From the NCBI GenBank assembly GCA_022840285.1, contig JALHIE010000080.1, positions 1-12,339 on the forward strand: a stretch of DNA of 12,339 bases, in the 5' to 3' direction. Positions 1 through 6,357 of this stretch are shown piece after piece. Below the pieces are notes generated by a model. The model worked only from the letters and a program-made list of their open reading frames with translations. It made no database searches and had not been told where the DNA came from. Each line of letters starts with the position of its first letter. Position 1 is the first letter of the stretch. Position numbers and translations under genes: made by a program. This DNA comes from Porphyromonadaceae bacterium. Its GTDB lineage: Bacteria > Bacteroidota > Bacteroidia > Bacteroidales > Dysgonomonadaceae.

Positions 1-77
1 TTTGATTTGAGAAAATCAAGGCTGCGGCTGAGTCTAACCACGCCGTCTTTGTGGTAAAAGAGTTTGATTTCCGCCAT
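1..77 (-). CDS. 5' end of an unidentified gene, cut by the window edge
   Basis: An ATG at 77-75 on the minus strand opens a frame of 25 codons that runs off the window without a stop. The peptide begins MAEIKLFYHKDGVVRLSRSL. It lies 28 bases downstream of the rsmA stop on the same strand, so it is probably co-transcribed with rsmA. The fragment shows no diagnostic motif and I do not assign a family. Magnesium transporters are often found next to rsmA in Bacteroidales, but 25 residues are not enough to claim one here. Confidence 0.5.
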   Translation of the reverse strand, partial: MAEIKLFYHKDGVVRLSRSLDFLKS

Positions 78-105
78 GATGTTTCGGTTTTTAATCGATG
101 AATAA

Positions 106-912
106 TCAGTTCTTGTTTTCTTCCAAGAAATTTTTGCCGGCTAAGGGTTCGAGCAGGTTCGTCAGCTGTTCGAATTGTTCGATCGACAGCTGCTCGGGAC
201 GCTTTGTGAGCATCGGGTCGTCGGGCAAAGGACTTTCTTCGGGCAGCAGCGATCTGATGGAGTTTCTCAGCATTTTCCTTCGCTGGTTGAAACTTGTTTT
301 CACTACCGACTTGAACAGTTTTTCATTGCAGTTGAGCTGCTTTCGTTTATTACGTGTAAGCCGCACAACTGCCGATTTGACCTTGGGCGGAGGAATAAAC
401 GCCTGTTCGCTCACCGTGAAGAGGTACTCGATATCGTACCAGGCCTGCAGCAAAACACTGAGTATGCCGTAAGCTTTACTACCGGGTGAAGCAATCATGC
501 GTTCAGCCACCTCCTTCTGTATCATACCCGCACAACAGGGAATCAGATCCTTGTTTTCGAGCACTTTAAAGAAAATTTGCGTGGATATATTGTAAGGATA
601 GTTACCAATAACACAGAATGGTCCGTCGTAATATTCCGCAACATCCAGGGTCAGGAAATTTTGCTGCAAAATATTTCCGTTTAACGAAGGAAAGTACTCC
701 TTCAGGTAAGCAATGGACTCCCGGTCGATTTCCACAACCGTAAGGTTTCTGCCTTTTGACAGCAGAAATTGCGTGAGCATACCGGTACCCGGCCCTACCT
801 CGAGAATGGGAAGCGGAGCAAAAGCGTCGAGCGTGTCGGCAATCCGACTGGCAATTGCTGAATCTTTCAGGAAATGTTGCCCGAGGTTTTTTTTAGGTTT
901 TACCGATATCAT
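106..912 (-). CDS. rsmA: 16S rRNA (adenine1518-N6/adenine1519-N6)-dimethyltransferase RsmA (KsgA)
   Basis: RsmA transfers four methyl groups from SAM to two adjacent adenines in the 3' terminal hairpin of 16S rRNA, late in 30S subunit assembly in the cytoplasm. The 268-residue product has the family's N-terminal NLGQHFL signature (about residues 9-15), the SAM-binding EVGPGTG loop (about 38-44) and the catalytic NYPYN motif (about 104-108), a variant of the usual NLPYN. The C-terminal part has the FNQRRKMLRN helix typical of the family. Length is normal. I chose the ATG at 912; a TTG six bases further upstream is in frame but would add only two residues. The gene is divergent from the UPF0104 gene and precedes the partial gene at the left edge by 28 bases. 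Confidence 0.96.
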   Translation of the reverse strand: MISVKPKKNLGQHFLKDSAIASRIADTLDAFAPLPILEVGPGTGMLTQFLLSKGRNLTVVEIDRESIAYLKEYFPSLNGNILQQNFLTLDVAEYYDGPFCVIGNYPYNISTQIFFKVLENKDLIPCCAGMIQKEVAERMIASPGSKAYGILSVLLQAWYDIEYLFTVSEQAFIPPPKVKSAVVRLTRNKRKQLNCNEKLFKSVVKTSFNQRRKMLRNSIRSLLPEESPLPDDPMLTKRPEQLSIEQFEQLTNLLEPLAGKNFLEENKN

Positions 913-941
913 TGTCAATTAGCGATTATTAGCTATCTTTA
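912..941 (+). promoter_or_regulatory. Candidate promoter for the UPF0104-pepD transcript
   Basis: TTG at 912-914, a 19-base spacer and TATCTTTA at 934-941 resemble the Bacteroidetes TTG-N19/21-TAnnTTTG promoter, with A instead of G at the last position. The TTG overlaps the rsmA start codon on the other strand. A start near 948 would give a leader of about 135 bases before the ATG at 1082. No structured riboswitch is evident in that leader. Confidence 0.35.
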
Positions 942-947
942 CGGTCG

Positions 948-955
948 CAAAGGTA
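948..955 (-). promoter_or_regulatory. Probable rsmA promoter, -7 element
   Basis: Read on the minus strand this is TACCTTTG, matching the Bacteroidetes sigma-ABfr -7 consensus TAnnTTTG. A TTG lies 22 bases upstream (near 978-980), slightly beyond the usual 19-21 spacing for the -33 element. It is placed about 35 bases upstream of the rsmA ATG. Confidence 0.5.
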
Positions 956-1081
956 AGGAATAATTTAAAAATTTTGGCAATCAACGGTCAAAAAAGGATA
1001 GAACAATAAGTTAAAATAGTGCTTTTTAGCTTTCTTTTTATGCCTTTCGCTCCTACTCTAGAAAGACCCTATTCAGTTAAG

Positions 1082-2065
1082 ATGAACTCAAAGCGCATAC
1101 AGGATATTCTAAAAACAACATTATCACTTGCACTTGGCGTAGCTATAATCTGGCTGCTCTATCGCAAAACCAATTTAAGAGAAGTGTGGGAGATTGCAAG
1201 CTCCGCTCATTTCGGGATTATCGCTTCATCGCTCGTGTTCGGGCTTTTGGGCAACTATTTTCGCGCATTACGCTGGGAACTTTTCCTGAATTCCCTGGGA
1301 TACCGACCCAAGCGGGAGAGCATTGTGTTCGCCACCTTTGGAAATTATGCCGTCAATTTTCTTTTGCCCCGCGCTGGAGACCTGTGGCGATGTGGGATAG
1401 TAACCAAATACGATCAGATCCCTTTCTCCAAAACTTTCGAAACTTTTTTTGTAGATAAAATCCTCGATATCTTGGCGGGTGTTGTTCTCGTTATCATCAG
1501 CCTGGCGCTTTATGTCGACTTCTTTGTATCTTATTTTCATCAAAACCCCGGCTTTGCAGAAAACTTCACGAAATTATTTACGTCCGTTTGGCTGTACCTG
1601 CTTCTCATACTGATTAGCGGCGGAATCTTTGTCATGTTTTTCTACTTTAAAGAAAACCCTCTGGTAAAAAAAGTCAACAAGTTCCTACAGGTTGTCCAGT
1701 ACGACATGGTGCTGATTGCCAAGATGAAATCGAAAGGGAAAATAATTATTTACACCGTTCTCGCCTGGTTGAGTTTTTATGTGTATTTTTACATTTGCTT
1801 TTATGCGATCGTATACGCCATGAGTAACGTCGGCGTGGCAGTACCTGTTCAGGGAGGTGTTGGAACGTGGCACTTCATGGTGATCTCCTCCCTGGTTATC
1901 TTCGGGGTGGGTTACGAGGAGGCGAGTGCATTTGCCGGAGCAATCTTCACCGTTCAATCGGTCTGGATCATCCTTTTGGGAGTAATGGGAATCCTGGCTC
2001 TTCCGTATGTAAAAAGAGAGAAAGAGAATTTAGGGATACCGGCTATAGAAAATCAGAAACAATAA
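1082..2065 (+). CDS. UPF0104 / flippase-like integral membrane protein (LPG-synthase TM-region family)
   Basis: This 327-residue polytopic inner-membrane protein belongs, by its motifs, to the family related to the membrane part of lysylphosphatidylglycerol synthase (PF03706, flippase-like). Visible hallmarks are LGNYFRALRWELFL after the second helix, NFLLPRAGDLWRCG around residue 100, and the glycine-rich VPVQGGVGTW near residue 255. About eight hydrophobic helices are spread over the chain. There is no soluble MprF-type aminoacyl transferase domain, so lysyl transfer is not implied, and the substrate is unknown. I chose the ATG at 1082, where the polar MNSKRIQD precedes the first helix. The frame stays open to a GTG at 1019 and contains another ATG at 1040, so a longer N-terminus cannot be excluded. 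Nine bases separate it from pepD. Confidence 0.85.
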   Translation: MNSKRIQDILKTTLSLALGVAIIWLLYRKTNLREVWEIASSAHFGIIASSLVFGLLGNYFRALRWELFLNSLGYRPKRESIVFATFGNYAVNFLLPRAGDLWRCGIVTKYDQIPFSKTFETFFVDKILDILAGVVLVIISLALYVDFFVSYFHQNPGFAENFTKLFTSVWLYLLLILISGGIFVMFFYFKENPLVKKVNKFLQVVQYDMVLIAKMKSKGKIIIYTVLAWLSFYVYFYICFYAIVYAMSNVGVAVPVQGGVGTWHFMVISSLVIFGVGYEEASAFAGAIFTVQSVWIILLGVMGILALPYVKREKENLGIPAIENQKQ

Positions 2066-2074
2066 ATAGAAATT

Positions 2075-3538
2075 ATGGCAACATCAGAAATTTTAAACTT
2101 AAGTCCCCAAGGGGTCTGGAAATACTTCCACGAACTCAATCAAATTCCACGCCCTACCGGACAGATGGAAGAGGTCACGAAATTTGTAATGAATTTTGGC
2201 AAATCGCTCAACCTGGAAACCAGGCAGGATAAAACAGGGAATGTGCTCATAAAAAAGCCTGCATCAAAAGGGTACGAAAGCGGAAAAACCATTATCATTC
2301 AATCGCACCTGGATATGGTTCCCCAAAAAAACGCTGATGTTACCCACGATTTCTCCAGAGACCCCATTCAAACGTATATCGACGGTGAGTGGGTGAAAGC
2401 CCGCTCCACAACGTTGGGAGCAGACAACGGTATCGGCTGCGCCATGATGATGGCCGTACTGGAAGATAACCTGCTGAATCACCCGCCTATAGAAGCTCTT
2501 TTCACTGTGGATGAAGAAGTGGGAATGGACGGTGCCTTTGGTCTGCAGAAAGGCTTTCTGAGCGGCACGGTCATGTTGAATTTAGATACCGAAGAAGACG
2601 GCGATCTCTGTGTTGGTTGTGCCGGAGGGACAGACGTGAATGTCTCTTTCCAGTTTAAGCCCGATGAAGAAATTGAGAAAGGCGACGTGGCTTTTAAGAT
2701 AAGCCTTACCGGGCTCAAAGGCGGACACTCGGGAACACAGATCCATCTGGGACATGCGAATGCCAACAAACTGATGAACCGGTTTCTCAAAGACGTTGTG
2801 AGAAACTACGAAGCCCGTCTCGCAAACATTCACGGAGGATCACTGAGAAACGCCATTCCACGCGAATCATTTGCCGTTGTCACCATCCCCGAACAACTTT
2901 CGGAGGACCTGGTTGATTTGGTGAATGAATACGAATCGCTTTTCCGGGAAGAATTTTCAGGAATTGAAAGCTCCATCTCTTTTAAAGCTGAAAAAACCGA
3001 CGTGCCGGAATCGTTGTTACCGATTGAGGTTCAGGATGATTTGATCAATGCCGTAGAAGGTTGTCCAAACGGAGTAATCAGTATGCTTGCCGAATTTCCG
3101 GGTGTAGTAGAAAGCTCGCTCAACCTGGCCCTGGTTCAGTCGACGGAAGGACAGATTGAGGTGAAACTGCTGGTCCGAAGCTCCTCGGAAAGCCGGAAAG
3201 AATGGGTTTGTTCATCGGTGGAAAGCGTGTTTATGCTTGCCGGAGCAAAAGTGGAATTCGACGGTGCTTATCCCGGCTGGCAACCCGATGCCAACTCAGA
3301 ACTACTGACCACGATGACGAAAATATACATGGAGAAGTACGGTCAACGTCCCAACGTAAATGTTATTCACGCCGGACTGGAATGCGGAATCATTCAGGCA
3401 AATGCCGGACACAAACTTGATATCGTTTCATTCGGCCCCACCATCACCGGTGCACATTCGCCCGATGAAGCCGTTCATATCGCAGCCGTCGGAAAATCCT
3501 ACGACTACCTGTTAGCTATTTTGGAACAAATGAAATAA
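2075..3538 (+). CDS. pepD: Aminoacyl-histidine dipeptidase PepD (peptidase M20 family)
   Basis: PepD is a cytosolic dizinc aminopeptidase that cleaves dipeptides such as Xaa-His (carnosine) and feeds amino acids from peptide uptake. The 487-residue length matches the family. Metal and catalytic residues are all recognisable: QSHLDMV with His78 and Asp80, TLGADNG with Asp117, VDEEVG with Glu147/Glu148, NLDTEE with Asp171, and the C-terminal TGAHSPDE with His461. The GGHSG segment of the M20 lid domain is also present (near residues 216-220). The gene follows the UPF0104 gene by only nine bases, so the two probably share a transcript, although no functional link between them is evident. Confidence 0.96.
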   Translation: MATSEILNLSPQGVWKYFHELNQIPRPTGQMEEVTKFVMNFGKSLNLETRQDKTGNVLIKKPASKGYESGKTIIIQSHLDMVPQKNADVTHDFSRDPIQTYIDGEWVKARSTTLGADNGIGCAMMMAVLEDNLLNHPPIEALFTVDEEVGMDGAFGLQKGFLSGTVMLNLDTEEDGDLCVGCAGGTDVNVSFQFKPDEEIEKGDVAFKISLTGLKGGHSGTQIHLGHANANKLMNRFLKDVVRNYEARLANIHGGSLRNAIPRESFAVVTIPEQLSEDLVDLVNEYESLFREEFSGIESSISFKAEKTDVPESLLPIEVQDDLINAVEGCPNGVISMLAEFPGVVESSLNLALVQSTEGQIEVKLLVRSSSESRKEWVCSSVESVFMLAGAKVEFDGAYPGWQPDANSELLTTMTKIYMEKYGQRPNVNVIHAGLECGIIQANAGHKLDIVSFGPTITGAHSPDEAVHIAAVGKSYDYLLAILEQMK

Positions 3539-3579
3539 ATTTCTATTCTGCACGCACTTCTTCCCAAAACAACCATCAG

Positions 3580-4086
3580 ATGGCAGCAAACAACACACTC
3601 ATTGTTTATGCTTCCCGGCGCGGAGACGAGGAGAAGTGCGCGCGGGAGATTTTCAATTTGATCGACGGTAAAGTAGATATCTGCGACCTGAGTAACAGAG
3701 AATCTTTTCCCGATGCGTCAACGTATGATACTGTCATTATAGGCAGTTCCGTTTATCACGGAAAAGTTTTGGAGTTGGTCTCTAATTTTTGCCGGATAAA
3801 CCTCGACATACTTACCCGGAAGCGTCTCGGGCTTTTCATCATATGTCCGGATTCCGGCGAAAGGGCAGAAAAAGAATTGCAGGAAGCTTATCCACCCGAT
3901 CTTTTTAACAGTGCCATTGCTAGGGACTACTTCGGTGGAGAGATCGATCCTTACAGGCTGTCCATCCTGGAAAAAATAATAACGTACCGGCTGTCCGGAC
4001 CAAGAAAACCGTCGATCCCTGCCTCCCGGGAAAAAATTAAAAAATTTGCCAAAAAAATGAACCCGTCCCATGCCTCTCAAGAGTAA
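3580..4086 (+). CDS. Flavodoxin-domain protein, HemG-like
   Basis: The 168-residue product looks like a flavodoxin-fold FMN protein of the menaquinone-dependent protoporphyrinogen oxidase (HemG) type. The N-terminal LIVYASRRGDEEKCA is the phosphate-binding loop region, YDTVIIGSSVYHGK (about residues 48-61) is the second FMN-contact segment, and RDYFGGEIDPYRL (about 110-122) corresponds to the GGxxD region of HemG. No transmembrane helix or signal peptide is evident. No haem genes are nearby, so a role in haem synthesis is only one option; electron transfer or quinone-linked redox work fits equally. Its last 17 bases overlap the next gene, implying coupled expression. Confidence 0.75.
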   Translation: MAANNTLIVYASRRGDEEKCAREIFNLIDGKVDICDLSNRESFPDASTYDTVIIGSSVYHGKVLELVSNFCRINLDILTRKRLGLFIICPDSGERAEKELQEAYPPDLFNSAIARDYFGGEIDPYRLSILEKIITYRLSGPRKPSIPASREKIKKFAKKMNPSHASQE

Positions 4087-4279
4087 AAGGTACATATTTC
4101 TACCGCTGGCTTTAGCTGCTTATGCTATCGTGATGGCTGTTATCGGATATCCCAACTACAAACAGTCGGGTAACCTCAACGAGTTCTGGATGATTATTGG
4201 TGCATGTCTCATTTTGGCAGTTTTACTCCATTTCGTTTTAAAACGAAGAGAAAAAAACCGGGAGAAATTCAACAAGTAA
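4070..4279 (+). CDS. Small two-helix membrane protein of unknown function
   Basis: This 69-residue protein has two clear hydrophobic helices (about residues 8-26 and 39-57), a short polar loop between them and a strongly basic C-terminus (KRREKNREKFNK). The basic tail and the positive N-terminus predict both ends in the cytoplasm. The ATG lies inside the end of the flavodoxin gene (17-base overlap, different frame), which argues for a real, translationally coupled gene rather than a chance frame. I do not recognise a family. It could anchor the flavodoxin at the membrane, but that is speculation from position only. Confidence 0.65.
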   Translation: MPLKSKRYIFLPLALAAYAIVMAVIGYPNYKQSGNLNEFWMIIGACLILAVLLHFVLKRREKNREKFNK

Positions 4280-4312
4280 TTCTTTTTTCTGTCACAAATC
4301 TAATCCCTTTTC

Positions 4313-4334
4313 GTCTTCTTTTTAAAAGGAAGAC
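4313..4334 (+). other. Near-perfect inverted repeat upstream of the DUF4252 cassette
   Basis: GTCTTCTTT pairs with AAGGAAGAC around a TTAA loop, nine pairs including one T-G. No T-tract follows, so it is a poor intrinsic terminator. It sits just upstream of the possible -7 element at 4340-4347 and could be an operator or a weak attenuating hairpin. Confidence 0.35.
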
Positions 4335-4339
4335 AAATC

Positions 4340-4347
4340 TTATTTTG
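4340..4347 (+). promoter_or_regulatory. Weak -7-like element before the DUF4252 cassette
   Basis: TTATTTTG matches seven of eight positions of TAnnTTTG and lies 22 bases before the ATG at 4370. No convincing -33 TTTG is found at the right distance. Because the cassette encodes its own ECF sigma factor, the true promoter may instead be of the ECF type, whose consensus here is unknown. Confidence 0.25.
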
Positions 4348-4369
4348 CAATCACCAAAAATTCTATTTT

Positions 4370-4843
4370 ATGTACAAACGTCTATCACTCATATTGCTGT
4401 GCGGATTATTGGCATTCTCCGCCTATAGCCAGTCGAAAGTATCGTTCGAACACCTGTACAACAGGTTTGCGCAGGAGAAGAACGCAGAAAAAGTTAAAGT
4501 GGGCGGATTGCTGATGTTTCTGACCAAGCCCCTTGTAGCGAAATACGCTGACGGTTTAAATATTTCGAGCGTTCATGTTCTCGCTCTGGATGAATGTTCG
4601 CAGGATGTAAAACTCAGGTTCAATACGTTGGCTGAAAAACTGAATGATGACAAATATGAGGTTCTGCTGAAAGCAAACGATAAAGAAGAAAAAACAAGAA
4701 TACTCGCACGATTTCAAAACGACGCAATCCGGGAGCTGGTCATCGTTTCCATGGGTAATGAACCGACTCTCGTACGCATCAAAGGAAAAATTAAACCCGA
4801 AGATGTACAAAAATTAGTCAACCCGGACGACAATGAGCAATGA
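4370..4843 (+). CDS. Secreted DUF4252 protein (first copy)
   Basis: The 157-residue product starts with a typical signal peptide (basic MYKR, hydrophobic core, likely cleavage after AYS at about residue 20), so it is exported to the periplasm or outer surface. The mature part resembles DUF4252 (PF14060), a Bacteroidetes family without a known activity. It aligns by eye with the second DUF4252 protein of this cassette: YEVLLKAND against YELLMRVKSDD, IRELVIVSMGNE against IRELIMIVAGND, and a closing PEDVQKL against DDIQKM. The stop overlaps the sigma factor start by 11 bases, so the genes are likely coupled. A role in envelope sensing linked to the sigma factor is inferred from context. Confidence 0.8.
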   Translation: MYKRLSLILLCGLLAFSAYSQSKVSFEHLYNRFAQEKNAEKVKVGGLLMFLTKPLVAKYADGLNISSVHVLALDECSQDVKLRFNTLAEKLNDDKYEVLLKANDKEEKTRILARFQNDAIRELVIVSMGNEPTLVRIKGKIKPEDVQKLVNPDDNEQ

Positions 4844-5339
4844 GGAATTTAAAAAGCGTTTTTTATCCTTTCATTCGTTGATTTATCGAATTTCGTGCCG
4901 TATTCTCGAAAACGGAGATGACGCTGATGATATTACGCAGGAAGTGTATATAAAACTTTGGGAACAGAGGAATAATCTTGGAAACATCCGTAACGATGAA
5001 GCCTTTGTGGTAACCCTGACAAAAAACCTGTCCATTGACTGGCTCAGGAAAAATCACCGCAAAACGACATCCGTTGTTGACAACAAAGACATAAGGTGTG
5101 AAAACAGGGAAGAGGAAAGAATGGATGCCCGGGACGAATTATCCAATTTGATGAAATGTATGAGCACTTTACCCAAAACACAACAGGAAGTAATCAGGCT
5201 CAGGCACTTCGCTGATCTGTCGATCAGAGAGATAGCCGAAGCCACTCGTCAAACGGAAACCAATATCCGGCAACTATTATCGAGAGCCAGACGTACAATG
5301 AAAGAAAAATTAAACAGAAACGGAAATGAACAGCAATGA
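4833..5339 (+). CDS. ECF-type RNA polymerase sigma-70 factor
   Basis: This 168-residue protein has the two-domain layout of extracytoplasmic-function sigma factors. Region 2 spans roughly residues 9-78, with DADDITQEVYIKLWEQ as the core-binding helix and FVVTLTKNLSIDWLRK as the region that contacts the -10 element. Region 4 spans roughly 108-162, with LPKTQQEVIRLRHF followed by the helix-turn-helix LSIREIAEATRQTETNIRQLLSRAR. Region 3 is absent, as expected. The start overlaps the upstream DUF4252 gene by 11 bases and the end overlaps the anti-sigma-like gene by 14 bases. Such tight packing is usual for ECF factors with their membrane regulators and suggests autoregulated, coupled expression. 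The regulon and inducing signal are unknown. Confidence 0.93.
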   Translation: MSNEEFKKRFLSFHSLIYRISCRILENGDDADDITQEVYIKLWEQRNNLGNIRNDEAFVVTLTKNLSIDWLRKNHRKTTSVVDNKDIRCENREEERMDARDELSNLMKCMSTLPKTQQEVIRLRHFADLSIREIAEATRQTETNIRQLLSRARRTMKEKLNRNGNEQQ

Positions 5340-5472
5340 TATCAGAAAATTAGTAGAAAAATTCTACGAAGGAAAAACTTCGTTGGAAGAGGAGAGAACA
5401 CTGGCTGATTTTCTTCTACGGGATAACGTGCCGACGAATTTTTTCCAGACAGCAAGCTGTTTTGGGCCTTGA
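5326..5472 (+). CDS. N-terminal fragment of an anti-sigma-like protein, ending after a frame change
   Basis: The ATG lies 14 bases inside the sigma gene. The 48-codon frame encodes a cytoplasmic, acidic helical start (MNSNDIRKLVEKFYEGKTSL, then EEERTLADFLLRDNVPT) that looks like the N-terminus of short Bacteroidetes anti-sigma-like proteins encoded after ECF factors. After VPTNFF the frame yields an unlikely tail and stops at TGA 5470-5472. Re-reading one base at 5439-5445 gives FFPDSKLFWAL and joins the frame of the following open frame, which carries the transmembrane helix. The full protein up to 5786 would then be about 154 residues. Assignment as a sigma regulator rests on position and layout; no classical zinc anti-sigma motif is seen. 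Confidence 0.6.
   Translation: MNSNDIRKLVEKFYEGKTSLEEERTLADFLLRDNVPTNFFQTASCFGP
5439..5445 (+). other. T TTT TTC heptamer at the frame change (possible -1 slip site)
   Basis: In the frame of the ATG at 5326 the codons read AAT TTT TTC. The heptamer T TTT TTC fits the X XXY YYZ form of -1 slippery sites. Slipping back one base gives TTT TTT CCA and continues in the long downstream frame. Equally, one missing T in a run that was once seven T's gives the same result, so this may be a mutation or a homopolymer sequencing error. Confidence 0.5.
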
Positions 5473-6263
5473 ACACGCATTCGATGGCAATAGCGTCACT
5501 CATCGACTCGTTTAAAGAGGAACAACCGTCGGATAAAAAAATAAAGATGTCCCACGCAAAGTATTGGGCCATTGGCGTTGCAGCATCGTTCGCGCTTATT
5601 TTAGGAGTAAGACAGTTTCAAAAAAGTCAGCATGCAGAGTCTACACTTTTTACCGACACTTACAAAAATCCTGACGATGCTTATCGGGCTACCGTAGAGG
5701 CCTTACAACTCTTTTCGGATAATTTCTCCAAGGGAACCGAATCGGTTGAAAAAGCCAACATGCATCTGGAAAAAGCACAAGAGATAATCAAAAAAACAAT
5801 CTTATCCATACTGTTACTGGCAGGTTTCACATTTACTTTTGCACAAAAAAACCCGTTTGAACAGTTCTCCGAAATGGACGGTGTAACATCGGTTTACATA
5901 TCAAAGACGATGTTGTCCATGATTCCCAAAAATTCTAAAATGAATTACGGAGGAGTAAACGTGGGAAGCTTTTTAAACAAATTGTCATCGATCCTCATCC
6001 TTACATCCGAGGATCAGAAAATTGCCCCGCAAATGCTTTCCATGGCTAACAACCGCGTGAAAGGACGTGATTACGAACTGTTGATGCGCGTGAAGTCGGA
6101 CGATAACGATAACGTCAATTTCTTTATGAAAGGTAAGCCCGAGGATATCCGTGAGCTGATTATGATTGTTGCCGGAAATGACGGTGAAAACGTGGTGATG
6201 CAGTTTTTGGGAAATTTCACACTCGACGATATTCAGAAAATGACAGAAGGGTTCAATAAATAA
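5469..6263 (+). CDS. C-terminal part of the anti-sigma-like protein fused in frame to a second DUF4252 protein
   Basis: The frame encodes 264 residues from a TTG at 5469 that overlaps the preceding TGA (TTGA); the first ATG is at 5484. Residues 1-105 look like the rest of the anti-sigma-like protein: a cytoplasmic stretch, one transmembrane helix (about 32-46, YWAIGVAASFALILG) and a tail with NPDDAYRATVEALQLFSDN. From about residue 107 it reads as a DUF4252 protein with its own signal peptide (IKKTILSILLLAGFTFTFAQ, likely cut before the Gln at about 126). No ATG, GTG or TTG stands at that junction: ATC at 5787 sits where ATG would be expected. An in-frame ATG at 5760 could start a 167-residue DUF4252 precursor with a 12-residue n-region. 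A stable two-helix fusion would place the DUF4252 domain back in the cytoplasm, so separate initiation or cleavage is more plausible. Confidence 0.7.
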   Translation: MNTHSMAIASLIDSFKEEQPSDKKIKMSHAKYWAIGVAASFALILGVRQFQKSQHAESTLFTDTYKNPDDAYRATVEALQLFSDNFSKGTESVEKANMHLEKAQEIIKKTILSILLLAGFTFTFAQKNPFEQFSEMDGVTSVYISKTMLSMIPKNSKMNYGGVNVGSFLNKLSSILILTSEDQKIAPQMLSMANNRVKGRDYELLMRVKSDDNDNVNFFMKGKPEDIRELIMIVAGNDGENVVMQFLGNFTLDDIQKMTEGFNK

Positions 6264-6283
6264 CCGTCCCTTCCGACAAGATC

Positions 6284-6321
6284 AAATCCGTTAAGCAAGG
6301 TAATTGCTTGACGGATTTTTT
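6284..6321 (+). terminator. Strong intrinsic terminator after the DUF4252 cassette
   Basis: A 15-pair stem (6284-6298 with 6304-6318, one T-G pair) closes a five-base GGTAA loop and ends in a run of six T's at 6316-6321. It begins 20 bases after the DUF4252 stop and marks the end of the cassette. Its 3' half overlaps the promoter of the S8 protease gene. Confidence 0.85.
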
Positions 6322-6332
6322 GCGTATATTTG
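6304..6332 (+). promoter_or_regulatory. Promoter of the S8 protease operon
   Basis: TATATTTG at 6325-6332 is a perfect TAnnTTTG -7 element, with a TTG at 6304-6306 about 18 bases upstream as a possible -33 element. Transcription would begin near 6339, leaving about 19 bases before the ATG at 6358. This supports that start over the ATG at 6343, which would be almost leaderless. Confidence 0.65.
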
Positions 6333-6357
6333 TCCCTCCATCATGTATCGAGATAAA

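Noticed and set aside
98..922. Plus-strand open frames opposite rsmA
   Set aside because: They have no family motifs and follow the codon pattern of the opposite rsmA frame; treated as shadows.
1019..1081. N-terminal extension of the UPF0104 protein from a GTG at 1019
   Set aside because: The added residues (MLFSFLFMPFAPTLERP) are not like the family N-terminus, and the ATG at 1082 gives a normal polar start before the first helix.
4313..4334. Intrinsic terminator after the small membrane gene
   Set aside because: The stem is AT-rich, the loop is TTAA and no T-tract follows, so it was listed only as an inverted repeat.
6304..6357. Start of the S8 protease at TTG 6304 or ATG 6343
   Set aside because: The upstream part runs through a terminator stem and the promoter. 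The signal peptide begins at 6358, and the predicted transcript start near 6339 excludes 6304.
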